Shown here: positions 1 to 8,213 of the stretch, one piece after another | How positions within the stretch are numbered: the stretch's first letter is position 1 | Layout: each line of letters opens with the position of its first letter | DNA from: Sphingorhabdus rigui | GTDB lineage: Bacteria; Pseudomonadota; Alphaproteobacteria; Sphingomonadales; Sphingomonadaceae | Length of the DNA stretch: 64,000 nt | Reading direction: 5' to 3' | NCBI RefSeq assembly: GCF_014196595.1 | Contig: NZ_JACIEA010000003.1 | Span: forward strand, 1-64,000 | The notes under the pieces: generated by a model | Told to the model about the DNA's origin: nothing | The model's input: only the letters and a program-made list of their open reading frames with translations | The model's database searches: none | Program-made: the position numbers and the translations under genes

Positions 1-268
1 GCGTGTACAATGGAATAACATGATCGCCGGGCTTTACGCTGGTCACACCTGCGCCGACTTCACGCACGATCCCTGCGCCTTCATGGCCAAGCACGGACGG
101 GAATATCCCTTCGCTGTCAAAGCCATCGAGCGTATAGGCATCTGTATGGCAAATGCCGGTCGCCATGATCTCAACCAAAACTTCACCAGCCTTGGGACCC
201 TCAAGGTCAAGCTCTACAATCTCAAGTGGCTTCTTCGCTTCAAAGGCAACAGCTGCGCGCGTCTTCAT
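1..268 (-). CDS. frmA: S-(hydroxymethyl)glutathione dehydrogenase / class III alcohol dehydrogenase, N-terminal part
   Basis: Only the first 89 residues are in the window; the gene runs off the left edge. The translation has the zinc-alcohol-dehydrogenase N-terminus: Cys40 in GICHTD (catalytic zinc ligand), His62 in GHEG, and the [12 protein letters not shown] strand pattern of the class III (glutathione-dependent formaldehyde dehydrogenase) group. Family knowledge: it oxidises S-hydroxymethylglutathione with NAD and can reduce S-nitrosoglutathione. The ATG at 268 is preceded by an AGGGAGA ribosome-binding site about 10 nt upstream. The class III assignment rests on the N-terminal pattern only; another zinc ADH subclass is possible. 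Confidence 0.85.
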   Translation of the reverse strand, partial: MKTRAAVAFEAKKPLEIVELDLEGPKAGEVLVEIMATGICHTDAYTLDGFDSEGIFPSVLGHEGAGIVREVGAGVTSVKPGDHVIPLYT

Positions 269-328
269 GGTAATCGGGTCTCCCTGTGACTGGAATGGCT
301 TTTCCATTAACCGCGCGGACACGCAAGC

Positions 329-1102
329 CTAGATTCCGGCATACCACTCATAGTCGCCCACATCTTCCCAATATCCACCTTTTCCACCATGGAATTTTGT
401 CAGATCATCGGTCGCCTCGATACGCATGACATATTTGGCCTGCTTATAGCCCAGCTGCCGTTCGACACGCAGGCGCACAGGTGCACCATATTTCACCGGC
501 AGCATGTCGCCATTCATGCCCCACGCCAATATTGTTTGCGGGTGAAATGCATCGATCAAATCGATGGATTCATAATAAGGCTGCGCGCCGTAACTGTCCG
601 CACAATGAAACACGATATATTTGGCCCGCGCCGATAAACCGGCTTGCTGTAACAACAGCCGCAACGGCGTGCCCTGCCATTTTGCAATCGCGCTCCAGCC
701 CTCAACACAGTCATGCCGTGTTATTTGGGTGCGCGACGGCATCGCGCGCAGCGTTTCCAGACTGACGTCCATCGGATTGGCAACCATGCCATCAATGCGC
801 AGCGTCCAGTCGGCAAACTTATTGCCAACATGCGCCAGATACTCCGCCGAGGTGCCTGTCAGTGATCCGTTGGTTTTGAAGACTGGCGAAATGTCGGATG
901 CAGGGAATTCCGGTGCAAGCGCCGCCCTGTCCATCAGGCTTCTGTGCGCCACTTGGTTCAGCGTTTCAGCTGTGCGCAGCGCCGATCGAAACATATCGCT
1001 TTCATTCAACGCGTCGCAACCGCTTAAGATCAGCGCGCTGCCACCCAAAGTTGCGCCGCGCAAAAGTGCACGCCGCCCGATGATATCGCGGTCATTCTTC
1101 AT
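329..1102 (-). CDS. Molybdopterin-dependent oxidoreductase, sulfite oxidase/MsrP-like catalytic subunit
   Basis: A 257-residue protein with an N-terminal twin-arginine (GRRALLRG, residues 9-16), a hydrophobic stretch and an LSGC lipobox-like end at Cys29, so probably a Tat-exported and possibly lipid-anchored protein. The rest matches the oxidoreductase molybdopterin-binding domain; Cys132 in TRHDCVEGW sits where these enzymes coordinate molybdenum. The start overlaps the upstream cytochrome b gene by 4 nt, so the two are translationally coupled and likely form a periplasmic enzyme with a quinone-linked membrane anchor, by analogy with MsrP/MsrQ or sulfite dehydrogenases. The substrate cannot be read from sequence. 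Confidence 0.85.
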   Translation of the reverse strand: MKNDRDIIGRRALLRGATLGGSALILSGCDALNESDMFRSALRTAETLNQVAHRSLMDRAALAPEFPASDISPVFKTNGSLTGTSAEYLAHVGNKFADWTLRIDGMVANPMDVSLETLRAMPSRTQITRHDCVEGWSAIAKWQGTPLRLLLQQAGLSARAKYIVFHCADSYGAQPYYESIDLIDAFHPQTILAWGMNGDMLPVKYGAPVRLRVERQLGYKQAKYVMRIEATDDLTKFHGGKGGYWEDVGDYEWYAGI

Positions 1103-1917
1103 GACGTCACCCCCGTCACGTTCACGTGGCGTGCCTGAGCAACTTTGCCCGTAATCATCGAACGGATTCCGTTAATTGGCCCGGACAAGAAAACCATCAC
1201 GAGATGCACCAGCACAAAAATGAACAAAAGCGCCGCGCAAATAAAGTGGATCGAACGCGCCGATTGGCGACCGCCAAATATATCATGCATCCACGGCAGG
1301 GCTGCATTCATAGCCGGTGACATCGCTAGACCAGTGAGGATCATCAGCGGTAAAAAAATGAAAATCACGCTGACATAACTGAACTTTTGCAGGATGTTAT
1401 ATGTCCCCGCATTGTGCGCATCAAATCGCAATCGGGCATGGTTTTTAACATCGCGCCATATATGCTTTGGGGCCCATTCTGCCTTGTGGATATGCAAATG
1501 CTGGCGGATGTGTCCGTTCAACACCGATGCCGCCATGAAGCCCGCCAACCCAAGTGCGAACAGCCATGCAACGGCAAAATGCCAACGCCGTGCTGCGCCG
1601 AGATTGTAACGGGTGGGAATCGTCGCCCAGCCGGGGAAGGCCACGCGGCGGACTTTATCGTCAGCGCCCAACGACAATCCTAGAACACCCGTTGTCTCGA
1701 GCGTCATTGAACCGATTTTCACAAATCCAGTTGTTCTTGTGTCGTCAATTTCCAACCATGCGCGGTCTTCACGCGATCCATATTCGCCCCAATACAAACG
1801 CGGGTGCGCATTGAAAATCATCAGGCCACTCATCAGCAACACCGTAAGCGCAAGTGCGTTCAGCCAATGCCAAATCCGTGTGGTGGCTTTGTGCCGCTGT
1901 ACCAGATTTTCCGCCAT
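1099..1917 (-). CDS. Cytochrome b/b6-type membrane subunit (b561-like) paired with the molybdoenzyme
   Basis: A 272-residue integral membrane protein with hydrophobic segments near residues 18-36, 112-132, 180-200 and 224-245. Histidines sit at helix ends (RIWHWLNA, RRWHFAVAW, IHFICAALL, VLVHLVMVF), as expected for two b-type haems. A soluble insert of about 70 residues follows the first helix, a feature also seen in the thiosulfate-reductase/Ni-Fe-hydrogenase cytochrome b group. It is first in a two-gene operon with the molybdopterin protein (4-nt overlap), which suggests it exchanges electrons between the quinone pool and that subunit. Direction of electron flow is unknown. Confidence 0.8.
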   Translation of the reverse strand: MAENLVQRHKATTRIWHWLNALALTVLLMSGLMIFNAHPRLYWGEYGSREDRAWLEIDDTRTTGFVKIGSMTLETTGVLGLSLGADDKVRRVAFPGWATIPTRYNLGAARRWHFAVAWLFALGLAGFMAASVLNGHIRQHLHIHKAEWAPKHIWRDVKNHARLRFDAHNAGTYNILQKFSYVSVIFIFLPLMILTGLAMSPAMNAALPWMHDIFGGRQSARSIHFICAALLFIFVLVHLVMVFLSGPINGIRSMITGKVAQARHVNVTGVTS

Positions 1918-2018
1918 TGACCGTTTGCCCTATGATTGATCACGCGGGACATTATGCCAATGTGATACTGACCACAACTGATACCCAAGCATCAGGCCAT
2001 TGGGTGCGCGTGGCCGTT

Positions 2019-4736
2019 CTAAGGGGCCTGTGCGTTTGCGGTCCCATTGTTCGGCATGGCCGCAATGCGCGGAACGGGGCGGGCGATTAGAATGCCCATA
2101 TCCACCGTGCCGCTGGATTTGTTCAATGCAGCGACACCCGACAATTCTGAAACCACGCCAATGATGTTGGCCGACAGCGGTGCAACTCTGATCGTATAAT
2201 TCCCATATGGGATGAACTCGAAAAGGAAAAAGCCGTCAAACTCGCTGCGCGTGGACTTCACGACGCGGCCGTTTTTATCGACAAGCTCAAGTTCAACGCC
2301 ACTCAGCGGCTTGCCGCCCTCGCGCTGCAAAGTTCCGGATATTTCGCCTGCGGACACGAGCGACAGTTCAATGATCGATGGAATACCTGGCCGCGGCGTT
2401 ACCACTATTCCGCTATTTGCGGGCTGAACGAAGGGATCGGGTAAGCTGGATGCATCAATGCCGATCAGAATCTGTTCATATGGCTGAAGGCCATCGATGA
2501 TCGTGCGGCCATAACGATCGGTTGGCAGCCCTCGCCCCGTTGAACCAGCGGTAAGTTCAACGCCTTTTTGCAAATTTTCGCCCGGCTGACGGATACCATC
2601 GGCGTTATCATCCTGAAAAACGACAGCAAATGCCTGTCCCGATGACGCAAGCTTTTCAGCCGCAACGCGGAAACCGTTATTGTGCGGATTTGGCCCAAGG
2701 CTGAACGCAAGGTTTAAGCCAGCGGCGACGGATCCATCGCTGCCCGCCTCTATCTGTCCCGTAACGGCGAAATATTTGAAGCGCCGACTATGGCCCAGTG
2801 ACAGGCGCGCGCGGGAACCATCGACCGAATAGCCTGCTTCCACTTTCCAGTCGGAATATTCGCCGGCGCGCCACTCGCCAATAAATTTGGATTGTCTGAA
2901 GCCAGCATCGTCTGAAAGCGCGAATGTCGCCTCCCCACGCAAACGCAAGCCGCCAACCCGCCCCGATAGCCGAAGCGCCGAGTCCAGCTGCGATGTGGAC
3001 ATGCCGCCGCGCCCGCTATGCTCCTGCGTCCATTCAAGTTCGGCACTTGCACTTAATCTATTGATATTAAATGATAGTCTTGATGCAACTTCCATTCGGT
3101 CGCCGCCATCCGCACGCTCAATATAGCGGATTTCGCCGCGCAGCGGGATATATTGCCGTCCCAACTTGACAGCATGATCCAGCGATAGGCTGTTGAAGCG
3201 CCGGACGTCACGATCATATCGCTCGCTTTGATAGTTACCAAAAAGCCAGGCGCTCTCTCCGGCGATGAGCGCCTGTCCGACCTGCGCCAATGCTTGCCCG
3301 CGGAGGGCATAGCCACCAACAAGATTTGCCGCGCCAGCCAGTTCAATCAGCGTTGGCCCGACTGCACGGCGGACCGATGCTTCAAGATAATGTTGGCGCT
3401 GCCCGCGCAGCTCGGATGTAAACAGCGAAGCCGCGAATGACGTCTTGGGGTCAAGTCCGCGCTCAAGTCCGAAGCCGCCGCGCCAGCCCAAAAAGTCGCT
3501 TAATTCAACATAACCTAGGTCGATAAGATCGCGTCCTGCGTCCTGCACCGCGGCCCAATAATAGGTTTCACGCGGCGGGATGGAATCGAGTCCCACCGGG
3601 ATCATTTTTGTTTCGCGGCGTACCTGACCCTGCGGTCCATAAAGGACCACCTCGAACCGATTTTGGCCATAGGACAATTGGACATCAAGAAATTCAAAGC
3701 GCCCATCGCCCCGGCTTTGGACATAAGCAATCAGCTGATCATTGCGGTATAGTTCGGCTTCCCAACCATCGGGCAATTCCCCACGGAACACCGTTCGGTC
3801 AAAGCTGGCGGGCCGGTTAAGTGGCCGGTTGGTGACAAAGGCGCCACGCCCCGTCGTGGTTTGGATGCCGAGTGCGGTTGCATTTGTCGCGACATCACCA
3901 AGCCCAAAATGTGTGGCGGCCAGTGGCCCCAATAAGGTGCCATCCGGATCGGTCCGATAGGCGCGGAGGCGCAAGTTTTCAGGGATGCCCCGTCCGTTTG
4001 AGGACAAGCGAGCATCGACCGACGCGCCCGCAATTTCGCCACTCGCATAGATTTCATATCGCGCGTCAATGCGGTTCCCGGATCTTTTGTCACGGGCCGC
4101 ACCGATAGACGCCACGACGTCAATGGATGGCATGCGGAAGAATTTATACGGATCATGCGCTTGCGGCAGACTGCTGAAGTCAAAATCTTTCGATGGTTTA
4201 ACTTTACCCGCCCGTGCCTTGCGTTCTTCGGCAAGCTCAAATGGTAATTTGCGGTCAGCACTGACAAGAATGAGCGCATTGGACCGGTCGGCCTTAATAT
4301 TCACATCAAGCCATTTTGCCATGACATCAACATCCACACACCAGCCTTCCGGCACATCGCGGATATCGGTGGGCTTCAGATTTTGCGCCTTGTTCACGAT
4401 TTGCACGATGTTGGCTTCGCGATCGATCGTGAAGGTGCGGCTTTCTTCAAACAGCCATCCAGTTGCGCGACGCGACTTTTTGTCCAAACGCACAGGAAGG
4501 TCGAAGGCCATGATGATATCAGCCAGGTCAACGCAGACGCCGGTATCGGTTTGATATCCACGCACGCCATCGCCAACGCGCCATTGGCCAACGCGAACAT
4601 CAAACAGCAGCGCATCATCTTCATTCGCTTGCCAGCCAGCGGCAAACGCAGGCGCAACCGGAGCCACGAGGACTCCGGTCGCAACGGCGATTGCCATTAG
4701 TGCCTTTGCGGCCTGATGAAAAATGCGGCGTATCAA
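2019..4736 (-). CDS. Usher-like outer-membrane protein with C-terminal carboxypeptidase-regulatory-like domain
   Basis: A 905-residue protein with a signal peptide (cleavage probably after APAFA near residue 32). A large region (about residues 210-690) of alternating polar/aromatic strands resembles the beta-barrel and plug of fimbrial ushers, closest in feel to the TcfC/CooC (alpha-fimbriae) group. The C-terminal part looks like an SdrD-B/carboxypeptidase-regulatory beta-sandwich (GEISGTLQREGGKPLSG, then GFFLFEFIPYGNYTIRV). The start appears to be TTG at 4736, 19 nt after the chaperone stop, with no clear Shine-Dalgarno. With the upstream chaperone and DUF4402 subunit it forms a three-gene fibre-assembly-like locus. 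The usher call is inference from context and barrel-like sequence. Confidence 0.6.
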   Translation of the reverse strand: MIRRIFHQAAKALMAIAVATGVLVAPVAPAFAAGWQANEDDALLFDVRVGQWRVGDGVRGYQTDTGVCVDLADIIMAFDLPVRLDKKSRRATGWLFEESRTFTIDREANIVQIVNKAQNLKPTDIRDVPEGWCVDVDVMAKWLDVNIKADRSNALILVSADRKLPFELAEERKARAGKVKPSKDFDFSSLPQAHDPYKFFRMPSIDVVASIGAARDKRSGNRIDARYEIYASGEIAGASVDARLSSNGRGIPENLRLRAYRTDPDGTLLGPLAATHFGLGDVATNATALGIQTTTGRGAFVTNRPLNRPASFDRTVFRGELPDGWEAELYRNDQLIAYVQSRGDGRFEFLDVQLSYGQNRFEVVLYGPQGQVRRETKMIPVGLDSIPPRETYYWAAVQDAGRDLIDLGYVELSDFLGWRGGFGLERGLDPKTSFAASLFTSELRGQRQHYLEASVRRAVGPTLIELAGAANLVGGYALRGQALAQVGQALIAGESAWLFGNYQSERYDRDVRRFNSLSLDHAVKLGRQYIPLRGEIRYIERADGGDRMEVASRLSFNINRLSASAELEWTQEHSGRGGMSTSQLDSALRLSGRVGGLRLRGEATFALSDDAGFRQSKFIGEWRAGEYSDWKVEAGYSVDGSRARLSLGHSRRFKYFAVTGQIEAGSDGSVAAGLNLAFSLGPNPHNNGFRVAAEKLASSGQAFAVVFQDDNADGIRQPGENLQKGVELTAGSTGRGLPTDRYGRTIIDGLQPYEQILIGIDASSLPDPFVQPANSGIVVTPRPGIPSIIELSLVSAGEISGTLQREGGKPLSGVELELVDKNGRVVKSTRSEFDGFFLFEFIPYGNYTIRVAPLSANIIGVVSELSGVAALNKSSGTVDMGILIARPVPRIAAMPNNGTANAQAP

Positions 4737-4755
4737 TTTTTAGTAGACCGAGCGG

Positions 4756-5610
4756 TCAGGGAAGGACGGTACGCACCTGGCTGATAAGGCCGCCACCGGC
4801 TTCAGGCGCTTCATAATAGGATATGATGATGTCGCCGCGCACCTGAGCGGCCAATGCGGGTGAAAGCGGAATAGATACCACACGTTGGCTAATCTCAGGG
4901 TAGATCGCGATACCCTTGCTGACATGCAACGGTTCGGAAAGACCCGGCTTTGTCACGTGAATTTCGCCGAACAATGACCGGTTTCCTGACCGGTTCATGT
5001 CGAATTCCAGCGTTGGTCCTTCATTGTCCTTTCCAATGCGGACATTCGCCAATGCAGCCGTCGCATATACATTGCCCTTGCGGACAATGACGGGGATGCT
5101 GATTCCGTAAATGGGCGTGATTTGGATCTTTAAACCCTCAGTCGGGCTGGCAGCAGGAGCGGCTGGCGCGGCTTTTGGAATAGCGCGAAACAGCATGTGC
5201 GCGCGATATTCGCCATCTGCTAGCCCGTCATTCGGCTGAAGCCCTATCCGGATAGATTGCGGTTGGTTCGGCGGAAGCGTTACCCGTCGCGGTGCATATC
5301 GAATGACATCCAAAGCCGATTTTTCTTGATCCGTCGCTTTTTCTAAATCGACATCATCAAGCCGCCCCTGCGCGTTCATACGACGCAGTTCGAGGGTAAT
5401 GCGATAGGTCGCCTCTTCATCGCCGATATTGTTCAAGATGACTTCTGTTCCACGACGACCGTCGAGAATGACGCGCGTCGGTGCGATGAGCAAGTCACCC
5501 GCCGCATACGCAGGGGTTAAAGGCATCACAAAAGAAATTGGGAAGAGAAGTGCTAAGGTGACGCACTTCAGCGCAGTTAGCCACCGTGCTTCTTCAAGCA
5601 ATTCAAACAT
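4756..5610 (-). CDS. PapD-like periplasmic chaperone
   Basis: A 284-residue protein from the ATG at 5610; the frame continues to a GTG at 5634 but no ribosome-binding site supports that start. The signal peptide ends near PAYAAGD. The mature N-terminus has the pattern of a pilus chaperone domain: LLIAPTRVILDGRRGTEV, then RYAPRRVTLPPNQPQSIRIG, then the LADGEYRAHMLF strand. Such chaperones complete the immunoglobulin fold of fibre subunits in the periplasm before handing them to an usher. It lies between the subunit gene (behind a terminator) and the usher-like gene, all on the same strand. Confidence 0.75.
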   Translation of the reverse strand: MFELLEEARWLTALKCVTLALLFPISFVMPLTPAYAAGDLLIAPTRVILDGRRGTEVILNNIGDEEATYRITLELRRMNAQGRLDDVDLEKATDQEKSALDVIRYAPRRVTLPPNQPQSIRIGLQPNDGLADGEYRAHMLFRAIPKAAPAAPAASPTEGLKIQITPIYGISIPVIVRKGNVYATAALANVRIGKDNEGPTLEFDMNRSGNRSLFGEIHVTKPGLSEPLHVSKGIAIYPEISQRVVSIPLSPALAAQVRGDIIISYYEAPEAGGGLISQVRTVLP

Positions 5611-5718
5611 AATATTTCGCCCACATTTAGGCACGAGGGGTCAATCCACCGTGCTGGTCCACGCCCCAATGTGGATCAATATGGTTACCATCCGACTAAC
5701 GATGTTGTGTTGCGGCCA

Positions 5719-5750
5719 CAAAAAACCCCCGAAAGCTTGGCCATCGGGGG
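5719..5750 (-). terminator. Rho-independent terminator after the DUF4402 gene
   Basis: Read on the minus strand, a 7-bp perfect stem (CCCCCGA / TCGGGGG, at 5744-5750 and 5726-5732) with an 11-nt loop is followed by six T residues (5720-5725). It begins 39 nt past the DUF4402 stop codon and before the chaperone gene. Partial read-through here would give more subunit than chaperone and usher message, as in many fimbrial operons. Confidence 0.85.
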
Positions 5751-5788
5751 TAAGATGCGCGGTGATTACGTCCGAAGACGTAGGCGTC

Positions 5789-6283
5789 TTACTGATAATC
5801 AGCAGAAACGTTGTAAGAGCCCGTGTACGTTCCGGCAGCTTGGTTGGCACCAACTGCAAGTGAACCGCCAACAAAGAATATCTGCGGCGTTCCAGTTGAA
5901 TTGAACGATGTCATCGAAGGTGTGAGCGTCAGCACCATGTTATTGCCAGCGGAGGTCAAGGTTGTTGACGCTGGAACATTGATCGCGACAACATAGCCGG
6001 AGGTTGCACCGCCAACAGTGAAGCGGCCGCGGAGCGCCGTGCCGAGGCAGGAAACGCCAGTCGAGCAGACACGGGTGTCGGAGCCAGTTGGCAGTACAAC
6101 CGTTCCGGCTGTGCCACTTGTTGCAACGATGCCAAGATCGAGAGCGTTGTTTTGTGCGAGTGTAACGGCGGCGACAATATCAACTTCAGCTGATGCCGTT
6201 TGCGTAGCAGCCTGTGCGCCAGTCGAAGCCATTGCAGCGGCAGCGACAACACCCACAAGCGCGAATTTCGTCTTTTTCAACAT
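5789..6283 (-). CDS. DUF4402 domain protein, candidate surface-fibre subunit
   Basis: A 164-residue secreted protein with a classic signal peptide (KKTK, hydrophobic core, STGAQA cleavage near residue 25). The mature part is Ser/Thr/Gly/Ala-rich and matches DUF4402: the N-terminal SAEVDIVAAVTLAQNNALDLG strand, two cysteines (RVCSTGVSC) and the C-terminal AAGTYTGSYNVSADYQ strand. These ends resemble donor and terminal strands of chaperone-usher subunits. An AAGGA ribosome-binding site lies about 10 nt before the ATG. First gene of the locus, followed by a strong terminator, then chaperone and usher-like genes. That DUF4402 proteins polymerise into pili is inference. Confidence 0.8.
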   Translation of the reverse strand: MLKKTKFALVGVVAAAAMASTGAQAATQTASAEVDIVAAVTLAQNNALDLGIVATSGTAGTVVLPTGSDTRVCSTGVSCLGTALRGRFTVGGATSGYVVAINVPASTTLTSAGNNMVLTLTPSMTSFNSTGTPQIFFVGGSLAVGANQAAGTYTGSYNVSADYQ

Positions 6284-6510
6284 ATTCTGGTCCTTCGTGA
6301 CTTAGCAGATTCGGAATGCCCCCACAGCATTCACCATCCTCTATGCACGTCGAATCATAAGGTTTTGCTTGCCATTAAGGTTAATGCAGGCGTTCAGCCA
6401 CGGCTTCGATGCCGCCATTAACCGATCAAAAATCAACGTGTTTCCGCCAAAAATGACGACACCGAACAGCGCACCAGATGTTAACATTCAGCTATACGGC
6501 TGAAAAAATA
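6284..6510 (-). promoter_or_regulatory. Upstream region of the DUF4402 gene with CtrA-like TTAACC half-sites
   Basis: This 227-bp gap between the parB stop and the DUF4402 start is AT-rich. It contains TTAAGGTTAA (6375-6384), CCATTAACC (6415-6423) and GTTAAC (6480-6485), which resemble alphaproteobacterial CtrA half-sites (TTAACC). No confident -35/-10 pair could be fixed. Regulation by CtrA is a suggestion from motif likeness only. Confidence 0.35.
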
Positions 6511-7437
6511 TTAGAATTTTTCACCCGTCAGGCGCTGACACAACATGTCGAGTTGATCGAGACTACCATATTCAAACGTCACTGCTCCTGCGCCAGTGGC
6601 ATTTTTCTGAACAATCCGCACGGTCAAGCCCAACAGGTCCCCCAAATGGGTTTCGACTGCCCGAATATCCGCATTGTCACTCGGGCCCGTACTTTTGCCT
6701 TTTTTGGCGGTCGGGGCGCGCTCTTTTTGTACAAGCGCTTCCGTAGCGCGGACCGACAGGCCGTTTTTAATGACCAGCATGGCCAATGGCACCGCATTCT
6801 CGCTGCCCAACAATGCGCGTGCATGCCCCATGCTCAACTTCTCTTCGATGACCAAATCGCGCAACGGCATCGGCAAATCAAGCAGGCGCATCATATTCGC
6901 AACATGGCTGCGCGACTTGTGCACCAGCTCCGCCAACTCCGCCGCACTATGCCCGAACAAATCGGTTAGCTTTTTATACGCTTCGGCTTCTTCTATTGGA
7001 TTCAGATCCTGACGCTGGATATTTTCCAACAACGCGATTTCAAGCGTTTCGGAATCGTCAAAATTGCGCACGATCGCAGGCAAATCATGTAGCTGAACCC
7101 GCTGCGCCGCGCGCCAACGGCGTTCACCGGCGACGATTTGATAGCCATCGTTGAACGGACGCACGACGATTGGTTGAATCACGCCATGCTTTGCAATGCT
7201 GGCCGCCAGCTCATTCAGCTTATCGTCGGAAAAATGGCGGCGCGGCTGGTCGGGGTTTGGGCGTATCTCGGCAACCGCAATTGTCATGACGCCTAAGCTG
7301 CGGGAATCGACATTTCCGGACGCGCGCGCAGAAGCGGGATCGCCGCGCAATGCTTCACCAAGCAAGGCATCTAGACCGCGGCCCAAACCCATTTTTTTCT
7401 TCAACGGGGATTTTTCAGATGGATTATCATTCGTCAC
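6511..7437 (-). CDS. parB: Chromosome-partitioning protein ParB
   Basis: A 308-residue ParB starting at GTG 7437; the longer open frame (to 7611) overlaps parA fully and is not used. The N-terminus has the ParA-stimulating GLGRGLDALLGE peptide; next come the nuclease-like CTP-binding domain with GERRWRAAQ, a helix-turn-helix region (AELAELVHKSRSHVANMMRLL) that reads parS, and a C-terminal dimerisation part. GTG overlaps the parA stop (GTGA), so translation is coupled. Family knowledge: ParB loads on parS as a CTP-dependent clamp near the origin; two perfect parS sites lie 1.4 and 3.4 kb away in the same operon. Confidence 0.95.
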   Translation of the reverse strand: MTNDNPSEKSPLKKKMGLGRGLDALLGEALRGDPASARASGNVDSRSLGVMTIAVAEIRPNPDQPRRHFSDDKLNELAASIAKHGVIQPIVVRPFNDGYQIVAGERRWRAAQRVQLHDLPAIVRNFDDSETLEIALLENIQRQDLNPIEEAEAYKKLTDLFGHSAAELAELVHKSRSHVANMMRLLDLPMPLRDLVIEEKLSMGHARALLGSENAVPLAMLVIKNGLSVRATEALVQKERAPTAKKGKSTGPSDNADIRAVETHLGDLLGLTVRIVQKNATGAGAVTFEYGSLDQLDMLCQRLTGEKF

Positions 7438-8213
7438 GCTGCGAGCTCCCGGGCCGGTAGACGGCCAATTAATTCTCTTGCCAATTTCATATACGCCTCC
7501 GAACCCGAGCAGCGATGGTCGTACACCAACGCGGGCAGTCCATGGCTTGGTGCCTCCGACAAACGTACGTTGCGCGGTATGACTGTTTGGAACACCAGAT
7601 CGCCCAAGCAACTGCGCACGTCATCCGCAACTTGTTCGGTCAGTTTGTTGCGTTTGTCGTACATGGTCAACGCAACACCCATGATCGTCAGCGCCGGGTT
7701 AAACCGGCCCTGAATACGCTCAACTGTCTGTAATAGCTGACTTAAACCTTCCAACGCGAAAAATTCGCACTGTAGAGGTACAAGCAGTGAGTCCACCGCC
7801 ACGAGCGCATTGATGGTGATGAGCCCAAGCGAAGGCGGACAATCAATGATGCAGATATCCCAGTTGGCATCCGATTTGTCGAAAGCCGCCTTTAACCGCC
7901 CGGTGCGGTCCTCATATTCGACCAGTTCAATTTCGGCGCCCGACAGATCAACTGTCGCGGGGACCATGTCGAGATTGGGAATCAAGGTGGGAATGGCGGC
8001 ATCCTTCAGCGAGGCATCCCCCAGCAAAAGATCATAGCTGCTGTGGACGCGCTGCGCTTGTTTAAGGCCTAGACCGGTGGACGCATTTCCTTGAGGGTCC
8101 AGATCGACCAGCACGCACCGCCAACCGCTTGCCGCCAATGCAGTAGCCAAGTTGATAGCTGTGGTGGTCTTGCCAACGCCGCCCTTCTGATTTGCCACTG
8201 CAATTCGGATCAT
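7434..8213 (-). CDS. parA: Chromosome-partitioning ATPase ParA
   Basis: A 259-residue deviant-Walker ATPase. Residues 9-17 are QKGGVGKTT (Walker A with signature lysine), followed by the DLDPQGNAS switch (A') and the IIDCPPSLGLIT Walker B region. It is short at the N-terminus, the chromosomal (Soj) type rather than the plasmid type with an extra DNA-binding domain. It overlaps rsmG upstream and parB downstream by 4 nt each. Role: moves ParB-parS complexes over the nucleoid to segregate origins. Confidence 0.96.
   Translation of the reverse strand: MIRIAVANQKGGVGKTTTAINLATALAASGWRCVLVDLDPQGNASTGLGLKQAQRVHSSYDLLLGDASLKDAAIPTLIPNLDMVPATVDLSGAEIELVEYEDRTGRLKAAFDKSDANWDICIIDCPPSLGLITINALVAVDSLLVPLQCEFFALEGLSQLLQTVERIQGRFNPALTIMGVALTMYDKRNKLTEQVADDVRSCLGDLVFQTVIPRNVRLSEAPSHGLPALVYDHRCSGSEAYMKLARELIGRLPARELAA

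Noticed and set aside
621-1154. A 177-codon plus-strand frame over the molybdoenzyme gene
   Set aside because: Antisense to a gene with clear signal peptide and catalytic Cys; composition rich in Ser/Arg/Pro as in shadow frames.
3731-4279. A 182-codon minus-strand frame inside the usher-like gene
   Set aside because: Same strand but another frame of a supported gene, with non-protein-like composition and no ribosome-binding site.
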